Assembly (NCBI GenBank): GCA_036499825.1
Contig: DASYCZ010000042.1
Coordinates: 1-64,000 of the forward strand
DNA length: 64,000 nt
Direction: 5' to 3'
Source: Paradevosia sp036499825
GTDB taxonomy: Bacteria > Pseudomonadota > Alphaproteobacteria > Rhizobiales > Devosiaceae
In this document: positions 37,590 through 45,747 of the stretch, piece by piece
Layout: each line of letters starts with the position of its first letter
Numbering within the stretch: position 1 is the first letter of the stretch
Program-made: the position numbers and the translations under genes
The notes under the pieces: model-generated
The model's input: only the letters and a program-made list of their open reading frames with translations
Database searches by the model: none
What the model was told of the DNA's origin: nothing

Positions 37590-38582
37590 ATGCGTAAGCT
37601 CATCTCTGCCGCGCTGGTTGGCGCAATCACCATGGGGCCGCTGGGCGCCATGGCCGCCGACGCGCTGACGCTGCAGACCAAATGGGTCGCCCAGGCCCAG
37701 TTCGCCGGCTATTACGTGGCGGCCGCCAAGGGCTTTTACACCGACGAAAATCTCGACGTCACCATCAAGCCGGGCGGGCCCGACATCGCCCCCGAACAGG
37801 TGATCGCCGGCGGCGGCGCCGATGTCATCATCGACTGGATGGCGGCGGCGCTGGCTGCCCGTGAAAAAGGCGTGCCGCTGGTCAACGTCGCCCAGCCCTA
37901 CAAGGGCTCGGGCCTGCTGCTCACCTGCCGCAAGGACATGGGCATCGCCACAACCGCCGATTTCAAGGGCAAGACGCTGGGCGTCTGGTTCTTCGGCAAC
38001 GAATATCCGTTCTATGCCTGGATGACCAAGCTCGGCATTCCGACCAATGGGGGCGCCGACGGCATCGAGGTCCTCAAGCAGAACTTCAACGTCGATCCGC
38101 TGATCCAGAAGCAGGCGGCCTGCATTTCCACCATGTCCTACAATGAATATGGCCAGGTGATCGATGCCGGCTTCAAGCCCGATGACCTGAAAGTCTTCAA
38201 CTATCGCGACGAAGGCGCCGGCATGCTGGAAGATGGCCTCTATGTGATGGAGGACAAGCTCAAGGACCCCGCTTTCGTCGACAAGATGGTGCGCTTCGTG
38301 CGCGCCTCGATGAAGGGCTGGGCCTATGCGGATGCCCACCCGGCCGAGGCCGCCCAGATCGTGGTCGATGCCGATGATTCCGGCGCCGCCACCCTCGATC
38401 ACCAGACCTATATGATGACCGAGGTCGCCAAGCTCATCGATCCGGCCGGCAAGGGCGCGCTCAACGAGGACGACTACAAGCAGACCGTGACGACGCTCCT
38501 GTCCTCGGCCAAGGGCGACAACCCGGCGATCACCAAGGAGCCGGAAGGCGCCTTCACGCACGCCGTGACCGATAAGCTCTGA
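37590..38582 (+). CDS. ABC transporter substrate-binding protein, NMT1/THI5-like
   Basis: A 330-residue periplasmic binding protein. A Sec signal (LVGAITMGPLGAMA, cleavage near residue 22) leads into LQTKWVAQAQFAGYYVAAAKGFYTDE, the NMT1/SsuA signature. The domain is typical of hydroxymethylpyrimidine and related heterocycle transporters. Its position directly after the catabolic genes suggests a pyrimidine or pyrimidine-like substrate; this is inference. A terminator follows at 38607. Confidence 0.9.
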   Translation: MRKLISAALVGAITMGPLGAMAADALTLQTKWVAQAQFAGYYVAAAKGFYTDENLDVTIKPGGPDIAPEQVIAGGGADVIIDWMAAALAAREKGVPLVNVAQPYKGSGLLLTCRKDMGIATTADFKGKTLGVWFFGNEYPFYAWMTKLGIPTNGGADGIEVLKQNFNVDPLIQKQAACISTMSYNEYGQVIDAGFKPDDLKVFNYRDEGAGMLEDGLYVMEDKLKDPAFVDKMVRFVRASMKGWAYADAHPAEAAQIVVDADDSGAATLDHQTYMMTEVAKLIDPAGKGALNEDDYKQTVTTLLSSAKGDNPAITKEPEGAFTHAVTDKL

Positions 38583-38887
38583 CCGCGGCGGCTCGTACCA
38601 GGTGCAAGGCGGGACCCCTCGGGTTCCGCCTTTTTGCTTTGTGGGGGGCAGGTGTCGAGGGTGCACTATCGGATCTTGCCCGACCTCACCCCTATCGCCG
38701 GGTCATCCCGGCGAAGTGTTGGGGTCTCCCCCACGCTGGATGTTGGCGGCGCGCCCCGGACATGGATTCCGGCTTTTGCCGGAATGACCCGGTGGGTGTT
38801 GGCCGCGCTGAATCTTGTCCCCGGGGGAACGAATTGACCGGCTTTCGGTTGAATAGCCACCCATCATCACTCAAGGGCAAGGTCAAA
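38583..38887. repeat. intergenic region with family A palindromic repeat
   Basis: Besides the terminator at its left, the segment 38697-38798 is one copy of the palindromic repeat also found after gyrB and in the 58.6 kb array, recognisable from GGGTCATCCCGGCGAAG at one end and TGCCGGAATGACCCGG at the other. No gene is supported here other than the small ORF that begins at 38888. Confidence 0.7.
38607..38635 (+). terminator. Rho-independent terminator after the ABC importer
   Basis: AGGCGGGACCC / GGGTTCCGCCT stem (one G-T pair) with a CTC loop and five T residues, 25 bp after the binding-protein stop. It closes the locus that starts at preT. Confidence 0.9.
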
Positions 38888-38962
38888 ATGAACGGTCTCA
38901 TCTATCTCGTCGGTCTCGTCGTCGTCATCCTGGCCATCCTGAGCTTCTTCGGCCTGCGTTAA
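38888..38962 (+). CDS. 24-residue single-helix membrane protein
   Basis: A tiny ORF, MNGLIYLVGLVVVILAILSF followed by FGLR, which is a single hydrophobic helix with a conserved FFGLR-type end. An AAGG site is seven bases upstream. Similar one-helix proteins recur in Hyphomicrobiales, in my memory of the group. A neighbouring 107-residue frame through the repeat upstream is in frame but not a gene. It sits 33 bp before the 333-residue membrane protein, and the two are probably cotranscribed. Confidence 0.6.
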   Translation: MNGLIYLVGLVVVILAILSFFGLR

Positions 38963-38995
38963 TTCGCACGATCCCAACACCCACCGGAGATTCAA

Positions 38996-39997
38996 ATGGC
39001 TATCGATTCCCCCTCAGACGTCACTGTCGTCACGGCTCCCGTGACCCGTGGCGATGCCCATTCCTATGTCGACTGGCCGGCGATCATCGCCGGCATAATC
39101 CTGGCTTCCGCCATCTCGCTGATCCTGCTCACCTTCGGGTCGGCGGTCGGCCTCAGCTTCGTCAACTTCCAGGCCGGGCCCGATGTCAACCCGATCTGGA
39201 TCGCCATCGCCGCCGCCTCCTGGCTGCTCTGGGTGCAGATCTCCAGCTTCATGGCCGGCGGTTACCTGACCGGGCGGCTGCGCCGCCGGGCGTTCGATGC
39301 CACCGAGCACGAATCCGATGTGCGTGACGGCGCCCATGGCCTGCTGGTCTGGGCCGGTGCGCTCGTCATCGGCGCCATCGTCGCCGTCAGCGGTGTGGGC
39401 GCTGCCGCCACCGCGGTCGGCTCGGTCGCCTCGACCCTCACCAGCGCGGCCAGCAATGTGGCCGGCGAGGCCGCCGGCCAGGGTAATGATCCGACGGCCT
39501 ATTTCGTCGATACGCTGTTCCGTCCGGCAGCACCCGCAGCCGCTCCCGCCGGAGCTGCCGCAACGCCCGCCGCGCCCGGAACGCCCGTACCGCCCGCCGA
39601 TGTGGCCGCCCCCACGCCTTCCACCAATGCGGTCATGCCCATGATGGACATGACGGCATCCAAGGCCGAGGCCGGCCGCATCCTGGTGCAGAACGCGCTG
39701 AGCGGTGAATTCTCCGCCGATGACAAGGCCTATCTGGCCCAGCTCGTCTCCAACAGCACCGGCATGCCCGAGGCTGATGCGAAGGCGCGCGTCGACCAGG
39801 TGCTGGCCAGCATCGACAGCGCCAAGCAGCAGGCTGCCGATGCGGCCGAAAAGGCCCGCAAGACCGCCGTCCTCGCCGCGTTCCTCACCGCCGCTTCGCT
39901 GCTCGTCAGTGCACTGGGCGCCTATTGGGCATCCACCATGGGTGGCCGGCACCGCGACGAAGGCACTGTCTTCGCCGACGTCTTCCGCCGCTTCTGA
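38996..39997 (+). CDS. membrane protein of unknown function
   Basis: A 333-residue protein with two helices near the N-terminus (about 29-50 and 70-95), a third near 115-150, a long Ala/Pro-rich low-complexity region at about 175-210 and a last helix near 300. I do not recognise a family domain. A start at 38996 follows the tiny one-helix ORF and another tiny ORF follows it, suggesting a three-gene cassette. Confidence 0.7.
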   Translation: MAIDSPSDVTVVTAPVTRGDAHSYVDWPAIIAGIILASAISLILLTFGSAVGLSFVNFQAGPDVNPIWIAIAAASWLLWVQISSFMAGGYLTGRLRRRAFDATEHESDVRDGAHGLLVWAGALVIGAIVAVSGVGAAATAVGSVASTLTSAASNVAGEAAGQGNDPTAYFVDTLFRPAAPAAAPAGAAATPAAPGTPVPPADVAAPTPSTNAVMPMMDMTASKAEAGRILVQNALSGEFSADDKAYLAQLVSNSTGMPEADAKARVDQVLASIDSAKQQAADAAEKARKTAVLAAFLTAASLLVSALGAYWASTMGGRHRDEGTVFADVFRRF

Positions 39998-40027
39998 CCG
40001 CAACCCGAACCATAAGGAGATCCCGTC

Positions 40028-40108
40028 ATGTTTCGCGCTTTGGGCCTTTGGCTTCTGGGTGTTCCGATCTGGCTGATCATCATCATCCTGCTCTTCATCC
40101 ATCGGTGA
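40028..40108 (+). CDS. 26-residue single-helix membrane protein
   Basis: MFRALGLWLLGVPIWLIIII continuing to LLFIHR: one hydrophobic helix with a short basic tail. A perfect AAGGAG ribosome site lies eight bases upstream. It is 30 bp after the 333-residue membrane protein. The family of one-helix proteins with this sequence is widespread in proteobacteria to my recollection; no function is known. Confidence 0.65.
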   Translation: MFRALGLWLLGVPIWLIIIILLFIHR

Positions 40109-40117
40109 GCGAGCCCT

Positions 40118-40217
40118 GGAGCGTTTTCAGGAAAAGTGGATGCCACTTTTCCAACTCGAAAAGGCACCGACACAAGGACTTGGAGCGTTCGTTTTCATGC
40201 AATCAGAACGAACGCTC
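40118..40217. repeat. palindromic element resembling a rhizobial mosaic repeat (RIME-like)
   Basis: Two inverted repeats: GGAAAAGTGG / CCACTTTTCC (40130-40139 and 40143-40152, perfect) and GAGCGTTCG / CGAACGCTC (40183-40191 and 40209-40217, perfect). The start GAGCGTTTTC... is the pattern of common rhizobial intergenic elements. Confidence 0.65.
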
Positions 40218-40227
40218 GATCTAAAAC

Positions 40228-40255
40228 AAGAGGCGGGGAATTCCCCCGCCTCTTT
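40228..40255. terminator. bidirectional terminator hairpin
   Basis: A stem AGAGGCGGGG / CCCCGCCTCT around a short AATTC loop, with AAAAC on one side and TTTG on the other. It can end the tiny membrane protein unit (plus) and the 67-residue protein gene (minus). Confidence 0.75.
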
Positions 40256-40273
40256 GCCTGTTGGTCGTTCGAT

Positions 40274-40477
40274 TCAATAAGCCGGCGGATCGCTGGCCGG
40301 AAAGGATTCGTCCTCGGCCTGGTCGACCTTGTCCCACTGCCTTGGCGGGTTCTTCTGCCCATCCGGCCCCGCGGGCCGAACCTGCGTGGGCGAACTGTTG
40401 GGCCCGGTCTTCTTGCCGTTCTTGAAAGCGACGGCCTTGTCCGAACCGGGCTCGGGCTTCTGCTTGTCATCTGGCAT
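40274..40477 (-). CDS. small conserved protein with ESFPASDPPAY tail
   Basis: A 67-residue hydrophilic, probably disordered protein. It ends in DQAEDESFPASDPPAY, a C-terminal motif that I recognise from other small rhizobial proteins but whose function is unknown. The ATG at 40477 has an AGGAGG ribosome site eight bases upstream; an in-frame longer version has no such support. Confidence 0.65.
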   Translation of the reverse strand: MPDDKQKPEPGSDKAVAFKNGKKTGPNSSPTQVRPAGPDGQKNPPRQWDKVDQAEDESFPASDPPAY

Positions 40478-40916
40478 CGTCTGCGCCTCCTGATGGTGGA
40501 TGACGTAGAAACCCGTGAAATGGCGTGGCGTTGCATCAGGGGGAGAAAGGGGCAGGTGAGCCGGGGCCTCAGTGTAGTTGAGAGCTATGCTCGAATGGCA
40601 GACGCGTGGCAGCAACCACCAGTCTCACGGCCACCTCACCCCTTTGGGGAGAGGTCGACGCGGTAGCGTCGGGTGAGGGGTGCGGAGTTCTCCGCATCCC
40701 TGATATTGCGGTTCAAGCCATTACCGGTGCCCCAGCGCAACCCCTCACCCCCCTGTCGGGACCCTCTCCCCAGAGGGGCGAGGGGGCAAGAACCGCGGGC
40801 TTTGTGGGCCGGCAATCACCACCAGAGTCGCCACCACCTCGCCCCTCTGGGGGAGAGGACGACGCGATAGCGTCGGGGGAGGGGCCGAGCCACACGATTT
40901 TTCAGGTGGTCCCCCC
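40478..40916. repeat. intergenic region with repeat elements, including family C copy 2
   Basis: Holds the inverted 78-bp copy at 40672-40749 (partner of 25711-25788), preceded by a GGGGAGAGGTCGACG hairpin element and followed by further GGGGCGAGGGG-type repeats to about 40900. No gene is seen. Confidence 0.7.
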
Positions 40917-41390
40917 TCACCCCCTCCGCAGCATTCCCTTGTAAATCCCCGGCTCCGACCCTGGGATCTCCATGGCGTCGAGGCGGCGCTTGTAGAAGGC
41001 GATGGGGCCGGGGGAGCCGATGACCCCATAGCCATAGCCGTTTTCATACATGCTCCTCAGCGTCGCCAGCAGCAGCGCTTCGCCGATGCCCTGGCCGCGC
41101 TGGGCTTCGTCGACGCCCGTGGGGCCGAAAAACCCCCGCGCGGTGGAATCGTAGCAGGCAAAGCCCAAAAGCGTATTGTCCCTGACCGCCACATAAAGGC
41201 TCACCGGCGAGCGCGAAAGCGCCACCGCGGCTTCGGCCACCCAGTGGTGGTTGAACTTTTCGCCGATCCATTCCCGGATCAGCTCGCCCTCGGGCGCCAG
41301 CGCCCGGCGGATGACGATACCGGCCTGTGCGACCCGGGTCTCGGATTCCACCATGGGCAGATCATAGAGGCGAACCAGCAGGTCGGGCAT
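40917..41390 (-). CDS. GNAT-family N-acetyltransferase
   Basis: A 157-residue acetyltransferase with the GNAT core: a VAVRDNTLLGFACYD strand pair near 68-82, the acetyl-CoA loop VDEAQRGQGIGEALL (near 94-108, the Q/RxxGxG/A loop), and a YGYGVIG strand near 120. Acceptor unknown. Confidence 0.85.
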   Translation of the reverse strand: MPDLLVRLYDLPMVESETRVAQAGIVIRRALAPEGELIREWIGEKFNHHWVAEAAVALSRSPVSLYVAVRDNTLLGFACYDSTARGFFGPTGVDEAQRGQGIGEALLLATLRSMYENGYGYGVIGSPGPIAFYKRRLDAMEIPGSEPGIYKGMLRRG

Positions 41391-41507
41391 GGCAACTCCT
41401 TGCGCCGCAAATGCAAACTGCGCCGCTTCCTCTTTAGTTAATCGAGTGAGGGGCCTGCGGCAACAGCCGCGGTGGACGCCGGCGCGGCCGGCACGCTAGG
41501 GTGCATC

Positions 41508-42923
41508 ATGCTTCCCTATCGTCCCAGCAAGCGCCACGCCGATCTTGGCTCCGCCTTCTTCGATCCCGTCGCCGCCGCCACCTTTCCCGAAACCACGCTG
41601 CGCTACCGCAACCGGCGCTGGGCCAAACGCATCGGGCTCGATGGCTTTGGGGACGACGAATGGCTCACCCATTTCGGCCGCTTCAAGCCGCTCGATGGCA
41701 GCTTTGAGCAGCCGCTGGCGCTGCGCTATCACGGCCACCAGTTCCGCACCTACAATCCCGATCTGGGCGATGGCCGCGGGTTCCTGTTCGCCCAGTTGCA
41801 CGATCTCGAGGATGGTCGCCTGCTCGATCTCGGCACCAAGGGCAGCGGCACCACGCCCTGGTCACGCGGCGGCGATGGCCGGCTGACCCTCAAGGGCGGC
41901 GTCCGCGAAGTGCTGGCCACCGAAATGCTCGAAGCGCAGGGCGTCTACACCTCCAAGAGCCTGTCGCTGATCGAGACCGGCGAGGCCCTGTGGCGCGGCG
42001 ACGAACCCTCGCCGACGCGCGCCTCGGTGCTGGTCCGCCTCAGCCACTCGCATATCCGCATCGGCACCTTCCAGCGCCTGGCTTTTCTCCATGACGAGGC
42101 GGCCCTGGCGCAACTGGTCGATTATTGCGTCGACACCTACCTCCCCGATTGCGCCCGGCCAGCGCTTGCCGATCGCACCGCGGCGCTCCTCGAACGGGTG
42201 AGCCGGAACGCGGCGCGTCTTGGCGCCCAATGGATCGCCGCCGGCTTCGTGCATGGTGTCCTCAACACCGACAACATCAACCTCACCGGGGAAAGCTTCG
42301 ATTATGGTCCGTGGCGGTTCCTGCCCGCCTACGATCCCGATTTCACCGCGGCCTATTTCGACGAGACCGGGCTTTATAGCTTCGGCCGCCAGCCCGATAC
42401 GCTGGCCTGGAATCTGACACGGCTGGCCGAATGCCTGGTGCCGCTCTCCGAGATCGCCCTGCTGGAGCCGGCGCTCAACAGCTTCTGGCCCGCCTTCCGG
42501 GTCGAACTGGCCGCCGCCATCCACCGCCGTCTCGGCCTTGCCTCCGCCGGTCCGGAGGCCGATGGCGCGCTGATCCCGGCGCTCTTCGCCTTCCTGGGGG
42601 AAAGCCGGGCCCCCTATGAGCAGTTCTTCTTCGACTGGCGCGGCGGCGCCCTGAGCGCTGAACGGGCCGCCCGAAGCCCCGCCGCCGATTTCTATGCGAG
42701 CCCGGCCTTCGCGCCCATCGCCGAACGCCTCAAGGCCCTGGCGCCGGCGCCTGGCCTCAACCTCGATCACGGTTATTTCGCCCGGCCCCGCCCGGCGACG
42801 CTCCTGGTCGATGAGGTCGAGGCGCTCTGGGAGCCCATCGCCGAGCGCGACGACTGGGGGCTCTTCGCCGCGAAGCTCGACGAAATCACCGGCATGCGCG
42901 AGGCCTACGCGGGCGATCGGTAG
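41508..42923 (+). CDS. selO: protein adenylyltransferase SelO-family (YdiU)
   Basis: A 471-residue pseudokinase-fold enzyme that transfers AMP to proteins. Characteristic parts are YHGHQF near 77, GTKGSGTTPWSRGGDGRLTL (ATP-binding glycine/GSG loop) near 110-130, GGVREVLATEMLEAQGV, and the metal loop VHGVLNTDNINLTG near 245, with FDYGPWRF following. The gene starts at the ATG at 41508. SelO family members act in the oxidative stress response. Confidence 0.95.
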   Translation: MLPYRPSKRHADLGSAFFDPVAAATFPETTLRYRNRRWAKRIGLDGFGDDEWLTHFGRFKPLDGSFEQPLALRYHGHQFRTYNPDLGDGRGFLFAQLHDLEDGRLLDLGTKGSGTTPWSRGGDGRLTLKGGVREVLATEMLEAQGVYTSKSLSLIETGEALWRGDEPSPTRASVLVRLSHSHIRIGTFQRLAFLHDEAALAQLVDYCVDTYLPDCARPALADRTAALLERVSRNAARLGAQWIAAGFVHGVLNTDNINLTGESFDYGPWRFLPAYDPDFTAAYFDETGLYSFGRQPDTLAWNLTRLAECLVPLSEIALLEPALNSFWPAFRVELAAAIHRRLGLASAGPEADGALIPALFAFLGESRAPYEQFFFDWRGGALSAERAARSPAADFYASPAFAPIAERLKALAPAPGLNLDHGYFARPRPATLLVDEVEALWEPIAERDDWGLFAAKLDEITGMREAYAGDR

Positions 42924-42991
42924 CGGCCCCGCGGTTGTCAAAACCCGGACCGCCCGTCTACAAGTCGTCACGCCCTAGCATCGAGACCCTG

Positions 42992-44857
42992 ATGACCGAA
43001 CTTCCCGACGACCTGCTGATCGACGCCCATAGCGAAGTGAAAATCCGCCAGGACCTGGCGTTGGTCGCGCTCGGCAAGCGCCCTGCCGATCGCCTGCTGC
43101 GCGTCGGCCGCCTGCTGGACGTGCATTCGCGCACCTGGCTCGAAGACCAGGAAATCGTCATGCGGGGCCGCCGTATCGCTTTCGTTGGTCCGGCAGGTTC
43201 ATATGAAGGTGAAGTCGCCGAGCGCCACCACGAACCGAACCTGTCCGCCGTGCCGGGTTTCGGCGAGGTGCACAAGCATATCGAAAGCTCGCACCTCACC
43301 CCCGAATGGGAGGCGGCGCTCGTCATGCCGCGCGGCAATACCTGGACCTGCGAGGCGAGCCACGAATTCTCCAATGTGGATGGCGCCCACAATCTCGAAT
43401 TCTGGCAGGAAGCCCGCAAGCGCGGCTCGCCGCTGAAGATTTTCCCGCAGCCCGGCTCCGCCGTGCCGCCCTCGGCCTATGAGTGGGGCGGCGGCTATTA
43501 CGGCTATGAGGAGCAGAAGAGCTTCATGGCGCAAAGCGTCATGGTGCCGGCGCTCGATGAGGTGATGGACTGGCCGGCGGTGTGGAACCCCGAAAACCCC
43601 TCGCATGAACGGCTCTGGGGCATGATCGAGGCGACCTTCGCGGGGCGCGGCGTCGTCGAGGGCCACGGCTCGGGCCTCAGGAGCATGCACGAGATCAACG
43701 CCTTCGCGGCTGCGGGCCTTGCCTCCGACCATGAGGTGCAGACGCCCGAAGAGACCTGGGACAAATTGCGTCACGGCCTCTTCATCGAAATCCGCATCTA
43801 CAACATGCCCGATATCATCAAGTATCTGCTGGAGCAGGGGCTTGAGGACTGGTCACAGATCGCCTTCACCACCGACGACCGCAGCGCCTCGCATACGCTG
43901 CGCGACGGGGCCACCGATCACAATATCCGCACCGCCATAGCGGCCGGGCTCGCGCCCGAAATCGCCATCCAGTGCGCCACCATCAACCCGGCGCGCCACA
44001 TGCGCATCACCCCCTATGTGGGTTCCGTGGCGCCGGGGCGCTTTGCCGACATGGTGCTCCTGGAGGATGTGGCGACGCTCAAGATCGCCAAGGTCTGGGC
44101 CGATGGCCAGCAGATCTCGGATGGCAACACGTTCCTGGGCAAGGTGCCCGATATCGCCTGGCCCGATTGGGCCACCAAGACCATCAACATCAAGCGCCGC
44201 ATCGAGGCCAGGGACTTCGCCATCAGGGCGGCGCCGGGCCGCGACACCATGCAGGCGGCGGTGATCCGCCCGTTCCACTGGCATCCCGATTTCTACACCA
44301 TGGAACTGCCCGTCAGGGACGGCGAGGTGCAGCGGCTCGAAAGCGAAAATCTCACCAAGTTCGCCATCGTCGACCGCTTCTCGGGCGAGGGCAAGATCGC
44401 CAGGATGTTCTGGCGCGGCTGCGGCCCGCGCGATCCCGATACGGCGCTGGCCTGCTCGGTCGGGCACGACAAGCACAATATCTGGTCCGTCGGCTCCTCC
44501 GACGAGGCCATGGCGCTGGCCGTCAATACGCTGGCCGACCAGCAGGGCGGCTGGGTGATGGTGCATCGCGGCCAGGTCGCCGCCACCGTGCGCTTCGAGA
44601 TCGGCGGCCTCATGAGCAAGCGCCCCGCCGCCGAACTCGACGCCGACATGCAGGCCCTCTACGCCGCCGCCGAAAAGGTGGACTGGATGTACGAGCCGAC
44701 CTTCCGGCCGCGCTGGTATCCGGGTTTCCCCGAACGCCTGATGTTCGCCACCCTCACCTGCGCCCCCTGGACCTGGGTGCTGGTCGCCCCTTCGCCCTTG
44801 GCGCCCGAGGGATTTGTGAACGTCCAGACCGGCAAGACGCATCCGATCGTCTGGTAG
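42992..44857 (+). CDS. adenine deaminase-family amidohydrolase
   Basis: A 621-residue amidohydrolase of the adenine deaminase group. The active site is divergent: the usual PGFIDGHVHIESS is here PGFGEVHKHIESS near 88, but the metal His pair survives (HKH). Other conserved segments are VEGHGSGLRSMHEINAFAAAGLASDHE near 215 and FTTDDRSASHTL near 290. The C-terminal domain of adenine deaminase follows. The start at 42992 was chosen as the ATG giving the shorter but normal length. Substrate may be adenine or a related nucleobase. Confidence 0.8.
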   Translation: MTELPDDLLIDAHSEVKIRQDLALVALGKRPADRLLRVGRLLDVHSRTWLEDQEIVMRGRRIAFVGPAGSYEGEVAERHHEPNLSAVPGFGEVHKHIESSHLTPEWEAALVMPRGNTWTCEASHEFSNVDGAHNLEFWQEARKRGSPLKIFPQPGSAVPPSAYEWGGGYYGYEEQKSFMAQSVMVPALDEVMDWPAVWNPENPSHERLWGMIEATFAGRGVVEGHGSGLRSMHEINAFAAAGLASDHEVQTPEETWDKLRHGLFIEIRIYNMPDIIKYLLEQGLEDWSQIAFTTDDRSASHTLRDGATDHNIRTAIAAGLAPEIAIQCATINPARHMRITPYVGSVAPGRFADMVLLEDVATLKIAKVWADGQQISDGNTFLGKVPDIAWPDWATKTINIKRRIEARDFAIRAAPGRDTMQAAVIRPFHWHPDFYTMELPVRDGEVQRLESENLTKFAIVDRFSGEGKIARMFWRGCGPRDPDTALACSVGHDKHNIWSVGSSDEAMALAVNTLADQQGGWVMVHRGQVAATVRFEIGGLMSKRPAAELDADMQALYAAAEKVDWMYEPTFRPRWYPGFPERLMFATLTCAPWTWVLVAPSPLAPEGFVNVQTGKTHPIVW

Positions 44858-45107
44858 GGGACGGCAGTACGGGAAGGTCTTGGGGCGAAGGCCGGTGCGC
44901 GCCGCCCCACCCCACCCTTGGTTCCTCCCCATCGAGGGGAGGGAAATCGACCGAGAGTCCTTAGGCTCTTTCGTCTCCCTCCCCCTTGTGGGGAGGGAGC
45001 ACGGGTGGGGGTCTTTTGCAGCCCCTGAATTTCCCACCCCGCCGGGATGAACGGGGGATAGGGGAGGGATGCTGCCACCGAAGCAGCCGCCTTGTGTGCG
45101 GGTTGCC
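44858..45107. repeat. intergenic region with GC-rich inverted repeats
   Basis: 250 bp with CTCCCCATCGAGGGGAGG and CCCTCCCCCTTGTGGGGAGGG hairpins. The second is also seen near 19226-19260 in a variant. No gene was seen. Confidence 0.5.
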
Positions 45108-45572
45108 CTATGCCGCCGCCGAGGTTGCGGCCATCACATTTTCGGCGCGGAGTTTTTCGAGCAGGGCGCGCAGGCCTGGCTCATAGGCGCGTTGGGCGGC
45201 TTCATTGAGGTCGAACCACTGGCGGCGGCGGGCGCCGCATTCCTTCCAGTCGTCGAGTTCCTCGCTCACCTGCATGGCGAACACCGAAACCGTGCAGCCC
45301 ACGGTGGTGCCGTCGCGGCGGAGTTTTTCGTAGCAATAGCTGCCCACCGGCTCGGAGCTGGCTTCACCGCGAAGGCCGGCTTCTTCCCAGGCCTCCTGCA
45401 GCGCGGCTTCGGGTGCCGTCTTGCCCTCCATCGGCCAGCCCTTGGGGATCAGCCAGTGGCCGGAGAGGCGCGAGGTCACCATCAGCACTTCGAACACGCC
45501 GTCGCGCCGGCGCCAGGGCAGCGCCGCCAACTGTTCGGCGGGGTGTGAGACCGTAGTCCCCATTGCGTTCAT
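45108..45572 (-). CDS. Nudix hydrolase
   Basis: A 154-residue pyrophosphohydrolase-type protein. The Nudix box is GWPMEGKTAPEAALQEAWEE near 62-81, with Gln replacing Arg in the REUXEE core, but Glu pairs retained. Length and the GHWLIPKGW entry match Nudix proteins of the DIPP/ApaH-like class. The ATG at 45572 has an AGGA site 6 bases before it; another ATG is 9 bp later. Substrate unknown. Confidence 0.85.
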   Translation of the reverse strand: MNAMGTTVSHPAEQLAALPWRRRDGVFEVLMVTSRLSGHWLIPKGWPMEGKTAPEAALQEAWEEAGLRGEASSEPVGSYCYEKLRRDGTTVGCTVSVFAMQVSEELDDWKECGARRRQWFDLNEAAQRAYEPGLRALLEKLRAENVMAATSAAA

Positions 45573-45621
45573 TGATATCCTGTCTTGCCGGGTCACGCGA
45601 AGGGACTCAAAACGGCAAATC

Positions 45622-45637
45622 ATTTTCATATGAAAAT
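45622..45637. promoter_or_regulatory. 16-bp palindrome ATTTTCATATGAAAAT between Nudix and dadA genes
   Basis: A perfect 16-bp palindrome (ATTTTCATATGAAAAT) in the 175-bp divergent region. AT-rich and centred about 57 bp upstream of the Nudix start. It could be an operator for either divergent gene; no regulator could be assigned. Confidence 0.4.
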
Positions 45638-45747
45638 TAGGCCATGCGAGTCTCAAGTCAAGGCCGTGGCCTTTTCGGGGCGCATCGCTTTAGTCTAATA
45701 TGTGGACAACACAATTGGTTCCGCCCTCCCGCTAAGGTAGCTGTTTG

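Noticed and set aside
38639..38962. 107-residue ORF reading through the repeat into the tiny membrane protein
   Set aside because: The upstream part is repeat sequence; the ATG at 38888 has its own ribosome site and yields the conserved-looking one-helix protein.
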